64,000 bases of DNA. It comes from Candidatus Zixiibacteriota bacterium. GTDB taxonomy: Bacteria; Zixibacteria; MSB-5A5; DG-27. The stretch is taken from positions 1-64,000 of the forward strand of contig JAUWHO010000025.1 of NCBI GenBank assembly GCA_030605835.1, read 5' to 3'. Both the position numbers and the translations under genes were made by a program. Shown one piece after another: positions 49,743-58,127 of the stretch (positions are counted from its first letter, which is position 1; each line of letters opens with the position of its first letter). The notes under the pieces are model-generated. The model was not told the origin of the DNA and did not search any database. It saw nothing but the letters and a program-made list of their open reading frames with translations.

Positions 49743-50348
49743 TTACGTGACCGAATAAAGTCCATTTTCAACGATGTATTTTGCCACCCTTTCGGGAACC
49801 AGATACTGAAACGTTTTTCCCGACTTAATTCTCTTTCTTATCTCTGTGGAGGAGATGTCGATCTCCGGTCCCGGGAAAAAAATCAAGTGCGAGGGATAGC
49901 GATCCTCACCTGGAGGTAGAACATAATTGGGGCGACGGACAGCTACTACTTTCGCCAACTTGAAAATCCGCTCCGGCTGGTGCCAATCTTTGATTTCAAC
50001 GATGTTATCTGCTCCAATGATGAGATACATCTTCGCCCCCGGGTGAGTTTTCTTAAAATACTCCAGGGTGTCGGCAGTGTATGAGAACTCCTTTTTCTGT
50101 TCAACCTCGGAGACCGCGAAATGGGGATTCGATTTCACCGCCAGTTTCACCATCTTCAGTCTATCCTGGGGAGAGGCAAAGAGGCGGCACCTTTTGTGAG
50201 GAGGTCGCGCCGTGGGAACGAAAATCACTTTCTCTAAGCTGTATCTCTCCCTGACCTCGGAGGCGACTATCAAATGCCCCATATGGATGGGGTCGAAAGT
50301 GCCGCCGAAAATGCCGATTCTCTTGGAGGGTTCTCTCTTAGGCTTCAC
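49743..50348 (-). CDS. nadD: Nicotinate-nucleotide adenylyltransferase
   Basis: 201 residues, with a GTG start as the first in-frame option. GIFGGTFDPIHMGHL (nucleotidyltransferase HxGH), VPTARPPHK, LIIGADNIVEIKDWHQPERI and ISSTEIRKRIKSGK identify NadD, which adenylates nicotinate mononucleotide in NAD synthesis. It follows the bamD-like gene by 59 bp and precedes polA; this is a genomic habit rather than a pathway link. Shine-Dalgarno is weak. Confidence 0.95.
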   Translation of the reverse strand: MKPKREPSKRIGIFGGTFDPIHMGHLIVASEVRERYSLEKVIFVPTARPPHKRCRLFASPQDRLKMVKLAVKSNPHFAVSEVEQKKEFSYTADTLEYFKKTHPGAKMYLIIGADNIVEIKDWHQPERIFKLAKVVAVRRPNYVLPPGEDRYPSHLIFFPGPEIDISSTEIRKRIKSGKTFQYLVPERVAKYIVENGLYSVT

Positions 50349-50407
50349 TCTGAAAGAAAATCAAAAGACCAATCGAGGTATTAAGGCCGACTACAAGACC
50401 GTATGAA

Positions 50408-51190
50408 TCACCCCTCACTGGTGAAAATCTCGGGGTGTTCCTGCTTGAGCTCCGAAAGCTTCTCTTCCGCCTTCCTTGTGTGTTCACTTCGGGAATAGCC
50501 GTCGATGGCTTCCATATAGGCGGATTTGGCCCGTTCCCAGCTCTTCTGCTTGCGGTAACACTCCCCCTTCTGATATTGGGCCGACTGCGCCCAGTCAGTA
50601 CCGGGAAACTCCTGCAGGAGATAGTCGAAATAGACGATGGCGGCCACGTAATCGCCCACCTTCATATAGATGATGCCATTCCTGTAAGCCTTCCGGGCCA
50701 GCTTGTTGCGCAGCTCCCCAAGCTTGACCCGGGAGCTGTCGGCAAATTCACCCTCCCCAAATGCATCCAGATAAAGCGCGAACTGCTCAACGGCCTCATA
50801 GGTGCTGCTCTGATCCAAGGAATACTTCGGCGATCTTTTGTAGTGAGTCATGGCCAAATGATAGTGCCCGGCTTCGGTGAACTCACTCGCCGGAAAAGCC
50901 GAGAGCAACCGCTGAAATTCCCCAGCCGCCAGAGCATACTCTTTGTCTTTATAGTAGGACATCGCGAGGTAATATTGGGCGGTGTCGGCCAGGCTTTCTC
51001 CCGGATAATTGAAAATCAGTCGCTGGAATTCCTCCTGAGCATCCAGGTATTTGCCTCGGTTATATTTCTCCATCGCAATCTTAAACTGGGTGCGAACGTC
51101 AGGGACCTCCTTCTCCGGTTTGCCCCCGCAGCCCAACAGTAAAAAAAAGGGCAGAAGCAGGATTAGCCAATTTCTGATAGCGGGGAACAT
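50408..51190 (-). CDS. bamD: BamD-like TPR lipoprotein
   Basis: 260 residues from the ATG at 51190, which gives a compact signal with lipobox LLLGCGG (Cys21); the longer frame lacks a sensible start. Five TPR-like repeats follow (KYNRGKYLDAQEEFQRLIFNYPGESLADTAQYYLAMSYYKDKEY..., then ...VEQFALYLDAF..., YVAAIVYFDYLLQEFPGTDWA). Size and order fit BamD/ComL, the essential outer-membrane lipoprotein that docks with BamA. Other TPR lipoproteins remain possible. The start lies 4 bp after the lytic transglycosylase stop, and its GAGG overlaps that gene's end. Confidence 0.87.
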   Translation of the reverse strand: MFPAIRNWLILLLPFFLLLGCGGKPEKEVPDVRTQFKIAMEKYNRGKYLDAQEEFQRLIFNYPGESLADTAQYYLAMSYYKDKEYALAAGEFQRLLSAFPASEFTEAGHYHLAMTHYKRSPKYSLDQSSTYEAVEQFALYLDAFGEGEFADSSRVKLGELRNKLARKAYRNGIIYMKVGDYVAAIVYFDYLLQEFPGTDWAQSAQYQKGECYRKQKSWERAKSAYMEAIDGYSRSEHTRKAEEKLSELKQEHPEIFTSEG

Positions 51191-51194
51191 AACC

Positions 51195-51920
51195 TCATCC
51201 GTTGACAGCACCTGAGACTGGAGCCAGATTCGAGCTGTCGGAGCTGTCCTCATATTTCTCTTTGAGCATAAGATAATTATCCTTTATCCTGCTGACGAAC
51301 AGCTTCGGCAACCCCATCCCCAGCGAGATTCGCTCTCGCAGCGCTCCCTCACCTATGTTATATGCGATCAGAGCCTTTTTTACATCTTTGAACTTCAGGA
51401 TCAGCTCAAAAAGATAGAGGCTCCCAATTCGGATGTTGAAGCTGGGCCTGAAGAGTGGGTATTCGCCCTCCCAACCTAAGTCATAGCGCTCGGCGACATC
51501 TTTCCCGACGAAAGGGCGAATCTGCATCAACCCCTGCGCCCCAACGTTGGAGATCTGCCCCTTCTTAAAGGAGCTCTCTGTCATTATCATCGCCAGAAGT
51601 AAGAAGGGGTCATAATCGTATTTTCTGCTCTCGGTGTAGATCACCATCCCGATCTGGGCAATCTCCTCATCGGTGAAGCCGATCTGGAAATCCTTTATCA
51701 CCTCGAAAATCTGCAGCTTCTCCTTCAAGGTGTCGATCTCCCGCTGCAAGGAGGCGATTTCAGCTTCCTGTCGATGCACCACCCTGTCCTTCTCTGCACG
51801 ATCGAAAAACAAGAAAACCGTGGCGGTGGTCTGGATCACATATATGAAGATCAGGATCAGAGTCACCGGCTTGGAGATCATTATCCCCGCCTGCCTGATG
51901 AACTTAACACCTAGTGCCAT
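51195..51920 (-). CDS. Membrane-anchored lytic transglycosylase (SLT)
   Basis: 241 residues. A membrane helix (about 18-39) is followed by a short coiled coil (about 42-72, EAEIASLQREIDTLKEKL) and a family 1 SLT domain (about 88-225). The catalytic Glu115 lies in MIMTESSFKK, with SNVGAQGLMQIRP and ALIAYNIGEGALRE as the conserved ESx, GLMQI and AYN motifs. It cleaves glycan strands of peptidoglycan to 1,6-anhydro products in the periplasm. Neighbours ftsK, lolA and bamD give a division/envelope context. Confidence 0.92.
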   Translation of the reverse strand: MALGVKFIRQAGIMISKPVTLILIFIYVIQTTATVFLFFDRAEKDRVVHRQEAEIASLQREIDTLKEKLQIFEVIKDFQIGFTDEEIAQIGMVIYTESRKYDYDPFLLLAMIMTESSFKKGQISNVGAQGLMQIRPFVGKDVAERYDLGWEGEYPLFRPSFNIRIGSLYLFELILKFKDVKKALIAYNIGEGALRERISLGMGLPKLFVSRIKDNYLMLKEKYEDSSDSSNLAPVSGAVNG

Positions 51921-51951
51921 TTTCGTTCACCTCGCCTTGGGAAGAAGCTTC

Positions 51952-51979
51952 CCCGGCGGCAGATGCCGCCGGGCTAACC
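51952..51979 (+). repeat. NGAN-loop hairpin overlapping the rimO stop
   Basis: CCCGGCGGC-AGAT-GCCGCCGGG then CTAACC. The CTA of the flank, read on the minus strand, is the TAG stop of rimO. Confidence 0.65.
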
Positions 51980-53356
51980 TGATGTCCTCAGAGCCCTGGA
52001 CGTCAAGTTGCCAGATCGCCTGGGCTCCTTCAGCTCTGCAACTAAATCGTAAACCTCCTGCCCGACTACCTTTACTCTTACGAAATCACCGGCTTTGAGG
52101 TTCAGGCCGGTTGTCAGAAAACAGTTGTCTATCTCCGGCGCTTGATGCTCACTTCGACAAACCCAGCGGCTGTCTGGCGCCGCCTCCCGACCTTCGACCA
52201 GCACCTCGAATTCCTCTCCGACTCTCTTCTCGTTCGCCTGGAAAATTATATCACTTTGCAGGCTCATAAGCAAATCTAATCTTTCCTGCTTGATTTTCGC
52301 TGGAACCTGATTCGACAAACCATACGCCTTGGTCCCCTCCTCACGAGAATAGGCAAAAGCACCCAACTGATCGAAGCGAACCTCCTGGGCGAAATCCAGA
52401 AGCTCCTGAAAATCGGCTTCGGTCTCACCGGGAAAGCCCACGATGAGAGTTGTCCTCAGGGCAACTCCAGGAACGGTAATTCTGACTCGTTCGATTAGAT
52501 CGCAAATCTGCCTTTTCGTGACTTTACGGTTCATCCTCTTCAAAATCGCATCAGAGATATGCTGCAAAGGGAGATCGATATACTTGCAGATCTTTTCATT
52601 TTCGGAGATCTCTCGAATCAATTTTTCGTCCACACCTCTCGGTTGAGCATACAAGATCCGTATCCACTTCAAATCTTCGATTCTGGAGATTTCTCGCAGT
52701 AGTCTGACGAGTTCGGGACTGCCATTAAGGTCGACCCCATAGGAAGTGGTGTCCTGAGCGATCAAGATTATCTCCTTGACTCCGGAATCGACGAGGGTTT
52801 GAGCCTCTTTGATGACGTTCTCGATGAGACGGCTTCTGAGTGGTCCCCTTATGCCGGGGATGGCACAGTAGCTGCAATGATTGTCACACCCCTCGGAGAT
52901 CTTCAGGTAGGCATGAGGACGGTCGGTTGCTATCTTTCTTTGCGAATATTCCACATAACGGGGAGCGAAGCTTCTGTCCCCTTCTGGTTCAATGGTTTTC
53001 TCATTGCGGCAGTAATTGACGAGGGAGTCTATCTCCTCCACGCCGAAGATGGCGTCCACTTCCGGAAGAAGTTTTTTGAGCTCCCTCCGGTATCTCTGCC
53101 CAAGACAGCCGTAAAGAATGAGCTTTCTGCTTTTGTTTCCATTCTTCATAGCGGCCAACGACAGAGTAGTCTGAATCGACTCCTCCTTGGCCTCCTGTAT
53201 AAAGCCACAGCTGTTGACAATAACAATGTCTGCCTCTTCGGGATCCGAACAGATACGAAAACCTTCACTTTCGAGAGAGCCCCTGATTATTTCGCTATCG
53301 ACTTCGTTTTTAGGGCAGCCTAAGGTCTGTAGGTAGACTGTTGCATTCTTAAACAT
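51974..53356 (-). CDS. rimO: Ribosomal protein S12 methylthiotransferase RimO
   Basis: 460 residues from the ATG at 53356 (MFKNATVYLQTLGCPKNEVD); the longer frame begins at a TTG. The N-terminal MTTase domain has cluster ligands Cys14, Cys50 and Cys84 (LGCPKN, VNSCGF, YGCLGQR). Radical SAM CDNHCSYC holds Cys157/161/164. GVDLNGSPELVRLLREI and YAQPRGVDEKLI separate RimO from MiaB. A C-terminal TRAM domain ends at VYDLVAELK. It adds a methylthio group to an Asp of S12. The last 18 or so residues (EPRRSGNLTSRALRTSG) are extra and end in the hairpin element. Confidence 0.95.
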   Translation of the reverse strand: MFKNATVYLQTLGCPKNEVDSEIIRGSLESEGFRICSDPEEADIVIVNSCGFIQEAKEESIQTTLSLAAMKNGNKSRKLILYGCLGQRYRRELKKLLPEVDAIFGVEEIDSLVNYCRNEKTIEPEGDRSFAPRYVEYSQRKIATDRPHAYLKISEGCDNHCSYCAIPGIRGPLRSRLIENVIKEAQTLVDSGVKEIILIAQDTTSYGVDLNGSPELVRLLREISRIEDLKWIRILYAQPRGVDEKLIREISENEKICKYIDLPLQHISDAILKRMNRKVTKRQICDLIERVRITVPGVALRTTLIVGFPGETEADFQELLDFAQEVRFDQLGAFAYSREEGTKAYGLSNQVPAKIKQERLDLLMSLQSDIIFQANEKRVGEEFEVLVEGREAAPDSRWVCRSEHQAPEIDNCFLTTGLNLKAGDFVRVKVVGQEVYDLVAELKEPRRSGNLTSRALRTSG

Positions 53357-53406
53357 GATTTCTGGAGAAAGGTCAGGCAATCTGTGAATGGGTGAAATTT
53401 CATTTT

Positions 53407-53430
53407 GGAAGCCTGAAGGCTTCCGCTACA
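53407..53430 (+). repeat. NGAN-loop hairpin, copy
   Basis: GGAAGCC-TGAA-GGCTTCC followed by GCTACA, in the 94-bp gap between lolA and rimO. Confidence 0.6.
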
Positions 53431-53450
53431 ATTATCTTGCAAAGGATTCG

Positions 53451-54080
53451 TTACCAATCGATGATTTCTACTTCTGGAGGAACAGTGAATTCGAACTGCT
53501 CATCTTTCAGGCCAACGTTGAACTCGATAGAATCGAAAAGAAACTCCACCTGGTTATCAACCCCGTCCCGATAGGTAAGTTTCCTCACGTACTGATTCTC
53601 CTTGTCCACCCATAACATAATGCTCGATATCCCCATTTCGGGTAAGCTGTCAACCGAAATCATATAGCAGTCCTGTTCACCGACCTCCTCGCTTCCCACA
53701 AGTTTGTAATCATCGCACAGCTTTCTCAAGAACTCCCCGGGATCAAAGGGACGACCCGAATAGCCTCCACTCTTGATCACCTGATTATTTCTCTTATCGT
53801 AAATCCAGAGAGTCTCACCGTCATAGATAATCTCCTGTCTTTCCTCCCTTAAAACGAATCTGTCCGGCTTCTTTACGAGAATCTCCCCCCGGGTGGAATC
53901 GGTCTTGGAGAAGAAATCGGAGCTTCTCCTTTCCCGAAAGTGCATCCGCCAATCGCTTGAATTCTCATAAAGCTGTTTGGTCTTCTCGACAATTCTCTCG
54001 ATTTCGGAACCGGAAATATCCTGATGGAGGAATATTGTAGATAGACTCAGAAAAAGGGCTGTAAGTCGGAGAGATCGCAT
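53451..54080 (-). CDS. lolA: Outer-membrane lipoprotein carrier LolA
   Basis: 209 residues. Signal peptide (LRLTALFLSLSTIFLHQDISG), then the LolA half-barrel: EIERIVEKTKQLYENSSDWRMHFRERR, GEILVKKPDRFVLREERQEIIYDGETLWIYDKRNNQVI, FDPGEFLRKLCDDYKLVG and ISSIMLWVDKENQYVRKLTYRDG. LolA ferries lipoproteins across the periplasm to the outer membrane, and the bamD-like and other lipoproteins here would be clients. It follows ftsK by 4 bp; the ftsK-lolA pair is widespread. Confidence 0.93.
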   Translation of the reverse strand: MRSLRLTALFLSLSTIFLHQDISGSEIERIVEKTKQLYENSSDWRMHFRERRSSDFFSKTDSTRGEILVKKPDRFVLREERQEIIYDGETLWIYDKRNNQVIKSGGYSGRPFDPGEFLRKLCDDYKLVGSEEVGEQDCYMISVDSLPEMGISSIMLWVDKENQYVRKLTYRDGVDNQVEFLFDSIEFNVGLKDEQFEFTVPPEVEIIDW

Positions 54081-54083
54081 ATT

Positions 54084-56249
54084 TCATGCCCAGCCCTTCT
54101 CTTTGAGGTAGCTCTGGTCGACTAAGACCTCTCGGGCCCTGCTGCCGTCGTAAGGACCGACAATTCCAGCGGCTTCTAACTGATCTATGAGCCGCGCGGC
54201 TCGCTGATAGCCGACCGCCAGCCGTCTCTGCAACAGAGAGACCGAACCTTGCTTGTGGCGAACGACTAACTCTGCGGCCTGCCTGAACAGATCTTCTGCT
54301 TCCTGCTCCTGCTGAGCATGCTCCTCGATTCTCTCCGGCTCCAAATGCTCTAAGGGCTTTACCTCCACCTCTTGAGACTTCACAAAGCTCGCCACCTGCT
54401 CAATTTCCCTGGTGGACACGTAAGCGCCGTGGAGCCTAATCGGTTCCGCCTTGCCGGTCATGAGAAATAGCATATCTCCGGCGCCCACGAGCTTCTCAGC
54501 TCCGTTGCAGTCCAGGATAGTTCGAGAATCGACCTTGCTTGCGACTTGAAAGGCAATTCGTGAGGAGAAGTTCGCCTTGATCAGCCCGGTGATGACGTCC
54601 ACCGATGGTCTCTGAGTGGCTAAGATCAAGTGAATACCGACCGCTCTGGCCATCTGGGCCAAACGCGTGATTAGAATCTCGATTCGATTGGAGGTTCCCA
54701 TCATCAGGTCCGCCAGCTCGTCAACGATTATGACCACATACGGCAATCTCTCCTGCTGGGTCACTTTAGCGTTATAATCCTCGATGCTCCTGCATCCTCT
54801 GGAGGCCAGCTTTCTATAACGCTCCTCCATCTCCACCACCACACCGGCAAAGACTTTCTCCGCCTGTTTGTAATCGGTAACAACCGCCTTCTCTAAGTGA
54901 GGCACCCCGGAGTAAACCGACAACTCCAGCATTTTGGGGTCGAAAAAGATGAAACGCAGATCCCGAGGCGGCTTCCGATAGAACAATCCGGTGATGATCC
55001 CGTTGAGGCAGACACTCTTTCCCGAGCCGGTAGCCCCCGCAATCAGAAGGTGAGGCATCTGGGTCAAGTCGGTGACATAAGGCTGTCCATTTATGCCCTT
55101 GCCCAACGGGATGGTGAGCCTTCCCGTCGAGGTCTGGAATTCTTCCGAGCCCAGAATCTCTCGGAGATAGACGGTCTGAGGTTTGCGATTGGGTACCTCC
55201 ACGCCGACGGCGGCTTTGCCGGGTATGGGGGCGACAATTCTGACCCGCTTGGCCTTCAGAGCCAAAGCCAGATCGTCGGAAAGATTAACGATCTGGCTGA
55301 CCTTGACTCCAGCGGCGGGCTTGAACTCAAAACGGGTGATCACCGGGCCCGGGAATTTCTCGATTTCACCGTCAACCTCCACTCCAAATATCGCCAGAGT
55401 CCGGCGCAGTATTTCCGTGTTCGCCTCCAGCTCAGCGTCGTCCGCCCCTCCGACATCTTCGGGAGGTGCATCTAAGAGGTCAAGTGGCGGAAATCTGTAA
55501 CCGCCGGGGAGCGAGACCGCCACCGGCGCTGCTCTGCGGGGAAGGTCTCTCTCAACCATAACATCAGAGTCTCTTGCCACATCAGTTGCTCCCCTCTCCG
55601 GTACCTTGACGGACTTCTCTTCTTTGAGCCTCTTCTCTCTTTTGATTTTCTGTCTTTTCTTGGACTTCAAAGGGATTCTCTTGACAGAGCTTAGAATCCG
55701 CAGGAGAAAACCTCCAGCTTCGACCGGCAGAGCTACCAGAGCGAAAATCAAAAGCAGAGTGACGAGCACAACGTAAGACCCAATTCCCCCGAAGATTCCC
55801 GCGACCACACCGGCTGACAGATAGCTTACCTCACCACCAAAAGTAACCACCTCCCGGTTGAAGGCACCTTTGGCGACCGATTGAAGAGAAAAAAGGGTGC
55901 CCAGGGCTAAGAGGAATAACCCAACGAAGATGAGACGTCGGCTCAAGGTCCAGAGGCCTTTGCCCAAAAGCCGATTTATTCCATAGAGGATCAAGACGAG
56001 CGGGAGAACCGAACCGAGGTAACCGAAAAACCTGAAAAGCCCGAAGGAGATCACTGCCCCGATGAAGCCACCTTGATTCTGGAAATCGAATTCAAAGGGG
56101 TTTACCAGCTTGCGACCCTGTTGCATTGCCCGCAGCTGAGCGCGGTCGAACTCATGATCGTAAGTGACAACGCTAATGAAGCAGAGAATCCCAAGCGCCA
56201 GGAGCAGAAGCCCAGCCACTCGTTGCTTTCTTTCGCGACCAACTTTCAC
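54084..56249 (-). CDS. ftsK: DNA translocase FtsK/SpoIIIE
   Basis: 721 residues with a GTG start. Four membrane helices (about 12-30, 62-90, 105-123, 145-175) are followed by a short charged linker (about 190-240, much shorter than in E. coli) and the alpha/beta motor: Walker A GATGSGKS (405-412) and Walker B YVVIIVDELADLMM, then SSRIAFQVASKVDSRTILD. The C-terminal gamma winged helix (LLQRRLAVGYQRAARLIDQLEAAGIVG) reads KOPS-type polar sequences. It pumps chromosome termini during division and activates XerCD. First gene of the run ending at polA. Confidence 0.97.
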   Translation of the reverse strand: MKVGRERKQRVAGLLLLALGILCFISVVTYDHEFDRAQLRAMQQGRKLVNPFEFDFQNQGGFIGAVISFGLFRFFGYLGSVLPLVLILYGINRLLGKGLWTLSRRLIFVGLFLLALGTLFSLQSVAKGAFNREVVTFGGEVSYLSAGVVAGIFGGIGSYVVLVTLLLIFALVALPVEAGGFLLRILSSVKRIPLKSKKRQKIKREKRLKEEKSVKVPERGATDVARDSDVMVERDLPRRAAPVAVSLPGGYRFPPLDLLDAPPEDVGGADDAELEANTEILRRTLAIFGVEVDGEIEKFPGPVITRFEFKPAAGVKVSQIVNLSDDLALALKAKRVRIVAPIPGKAAVGVEVPNRKPQTVYLREILGSEEFQTSTGRLTIPLGKGINGQPYVTDLTQMPHLLIAGATGSGKSVCLNGIITGLFYRKPPRDLRFIFFDPKMLELSVYSGVPHLEKAVVTDYKQAEKVFAGVVVEMEERYRKLASRGCRSIEDYNAKVTQQERLPYVVIIVDELADLMMGTSNRIEILITRLAQMARAVGIHLILATQRPSVDVITGLIKANFSSRIAFQVASKVDSRTILDCNGAEKLVGAGDMLFLMTGKAEPIRLHGAYVSTREIEQVASFVKSQEVEVKPLEHLEPERIEEHAQQEQEAEDLFRQAAELVVRHKQGSVSLLQRRLAVGYQRAARLIDQLEAAGIVGPYDGSRAREVLVDQSYLKEKGWA

Positions 56250-56548
56250 GATAACACCAATCTGACAAACTAAGTTCAGATCTGGTGCAAGTCAACCGTA
56301 ATATTCATCGTCTCTATTACTTCAACTTGATGCCCACCGGAGACCACTGCTCATCTTCCCACTGGTCGTTTCTCAAAGTTCGATGATTGTTGAAACACTC
56401 GCCCGTGACTAACAAATGATTGGCGGTAGAAGCTTTCTGTGCTGGTGAAGTTGTTCCACAACGTCAGTGGGAGATTCATAAGCAAGGTAGTTATATGAAC
56501 CTCTGCCGGCGGGTCAGCCCGCAGCAACCGACTGCGCGAAAGGGTATC
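56250..56548. other. Non-coding region between wzi-like gene and ftsK
   Basis: A GCGGG-CTGA-CCCGC hairpin lies about 40 nt past the wzi-like stop but lacks a T tract. A weak TTGACT-N16-TTAGTT sits before ftsK. Nothing else seen. Confidence 0.5.
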
Positions 56549-58123
56549 TCAGTTGATGAAGCTGTAAATTCCTGTGAGGCTGAGGTTCAACCATCTCTCG
56601 TTGTCTCCACGCTGATTGTTGTAGTTATCGATTTGATGGAGATTAAAGCCAAGCTTGAATTGAAGTCTGGAATCGGCGTAGTAGTGAGCTGCAAAAGAGA
56701 AGTTGTTGGTTTTCTCAACCACGCCGCTGGGAAAATCCTCTGAGTATTCCCCCGTTGAGGTGAGCCACGGCTCCTCCCAAAGGGAATTAATCCTACCCTC
56801 CCCAGAACGGAGGTGAGTGTAAACCGTGGTCATCTCCAGCCGCGGGTGAACCCAGAATTCTATGCCAACCTCCCAACGATCACCGTCGGGCCCCAAAGAA
56901 TTGCCGATAGGTCTGCCCCGGTTCTGGTAGCGATTCCAGCTGCAGCTCTGATTATACGTCCAGTTAGTTATCCGCAGATACTCCCCGAACATCTCCCAGC
57001 CGTTCAGTCCCAAAGGGTCCGCAAAAGCGAAACCGAGAAGATAAGCATAATGATTCGGCTCCTTGTCCTCCGGAAGCCTATCCTCAACCTGATAGTCATC
57101 TATTAGCAGCTCGGCATATGCCTCTGTCCCCCTTAAGGGTCGGACCAGCAAATCAAACGCGAAAAAGGTATTGTCGTCCCGGTTCTCATTGAGCTGGGCA
57201 ACGTGATACCAGACCAGAGGATTGAGGTAGTAGAACTCCAGACTCCTGCCGGGGCCACCGTAGATCACGGTCTCAGAGAGACCTACATGAAGGGCGTTTC
57301 CAATATCGAGATCAACGCGATGACCGGAGAAATATCTGTTCACATACTGCGTTGCTCCCTCATTTGCGGGGACAATCCTCTCGGTACTCAAGGAGGCGGC
57401 AAAGGAAGAAAACCGTAAGGGTCCCAGGGTCAAATCCAGATGCCCCTGGTCGATGGGGAAAGCCTCGGATGAGAAAACTAAAGACTCAATCCGGCTCACG
57501 CCCCACACGTATCTCTCGCGCCCCATCTGAAGCCTGAGTTTCCCATACGCCAGACAGAAACCCGCCCGGTCGGTAAGCGCCGTCAGGCCTCGCCAGACCT
57601 TTCCGGTGTACGTTGTATCCTGAGCCAACCTGCGATCGAAGACAAAGCGTCCATACAGGTAGAGATGTCGCCCAAACTTGGCTCCAGCGTTAAGCCATAG
57701 GGTCTCCCACAGTTCCGCCCTCTCCCCTTCAGAGAACTCCAGCAGGCCTTGAAAATCAGCCCCGTAGAAATGAGACCACCCCTGCTCTCTCCCTCCTTCA
57801 AGCCATCTCATCTCGGACGCAAATTCACGGCTTAGACGCTCGAGGAGCCTCAGCTCGACCTGTGTTAGCTCAGAACCGGAAAGGTCTCTCTGCCTCTCCA
57901 ATTCTGCCAGGCTTCGCGCAATCTCCCTGCGAAGGTAGGGTCTTGCCCCTGGATTCAGATCCAGAAGATACCCTCGAAGCTGCAGCGAACGAATGTGATC
58001 GTAAACCCACTCGTAGGAGTCATCGCCAACCGGGACCAAGGGATCCCCGGCGGCCTGGATCTCTGAGCCACCCAAGAGGATCAGGGATGGCAAAACGAGG
58101 ATCTGCAGCAGTCTCCGAAACAT
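56549..58123 (-). CDS. Wzi-like capsule-assembly outer-membrane protein
   Basis: 524 residues from the ATG at 58123, 4 bp after the upstream stop; a longer frame starts at a TTG inside that gene. A signal peptide (LLQILVLPSLILLGGSEIQA) precedes a helical N-terminal segment (about 30-105, YEWVYDHIRSLQLRGYLLDLNPGARPYLRREIARSL). A large beta-barrel with alternating aromatic residues follows, including KLRLQMGRERYVWGVS and EFYYLNPLVWYHVAQLNENRDDN. This matches the capsule-assembly Wzi family of FCB genomes, thought to help attach or export surface polysaccharide. It is translationally close to the sugar-phosphate transferase gene, which supports that role. Confidence 0.8.
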   Translation of the reverse strand: MFRRLLQILVLPSLILLGGSEIQAAGDPLVPVGDDSYEWVYDHIRSLQLRGYLLDLNPGARPYLRREIARSLAELERQRDLSGSELTQVELRLLERLSREFASEMRWLEGGREQGWSHFYGADFQGLLEFSEGERAELWETLWLNAGAKFGRHLYLYGRFVFDRRLAQDTTYTGKVWRGLTALTDRAGFCLAYGKLRLQMGRERYVWGVSRIESLVFSSEAFPIDQGHLDLTLGPLRFSSFAASLSTERIVPANEGATQYVNRYFSGHRVDLDIGNALHVGLSETVIYGGPGRSLEFYYLNPLVWYHVAQLNENRDDNTFFAFDLLVRPLRGTEAYAELLIDDYQVEDRLPEDKEPNHYAYLLGFAFADPLGLNGWEMFGEYLRITNWTYNQSCSWNRYQNRGRPIGNSLGPDGDRWEVGIEFWVHPRLEMTTVYTHLRSGEGRINSLWEEPWLTSTGEYSEDFPSGVVEKTNNFSFAAHYYADSRLQFKLGFNLHQIDNYNNQRGDNERWLNLSLTGIYSFIN

Positions 58124-58127
58124 CAAG

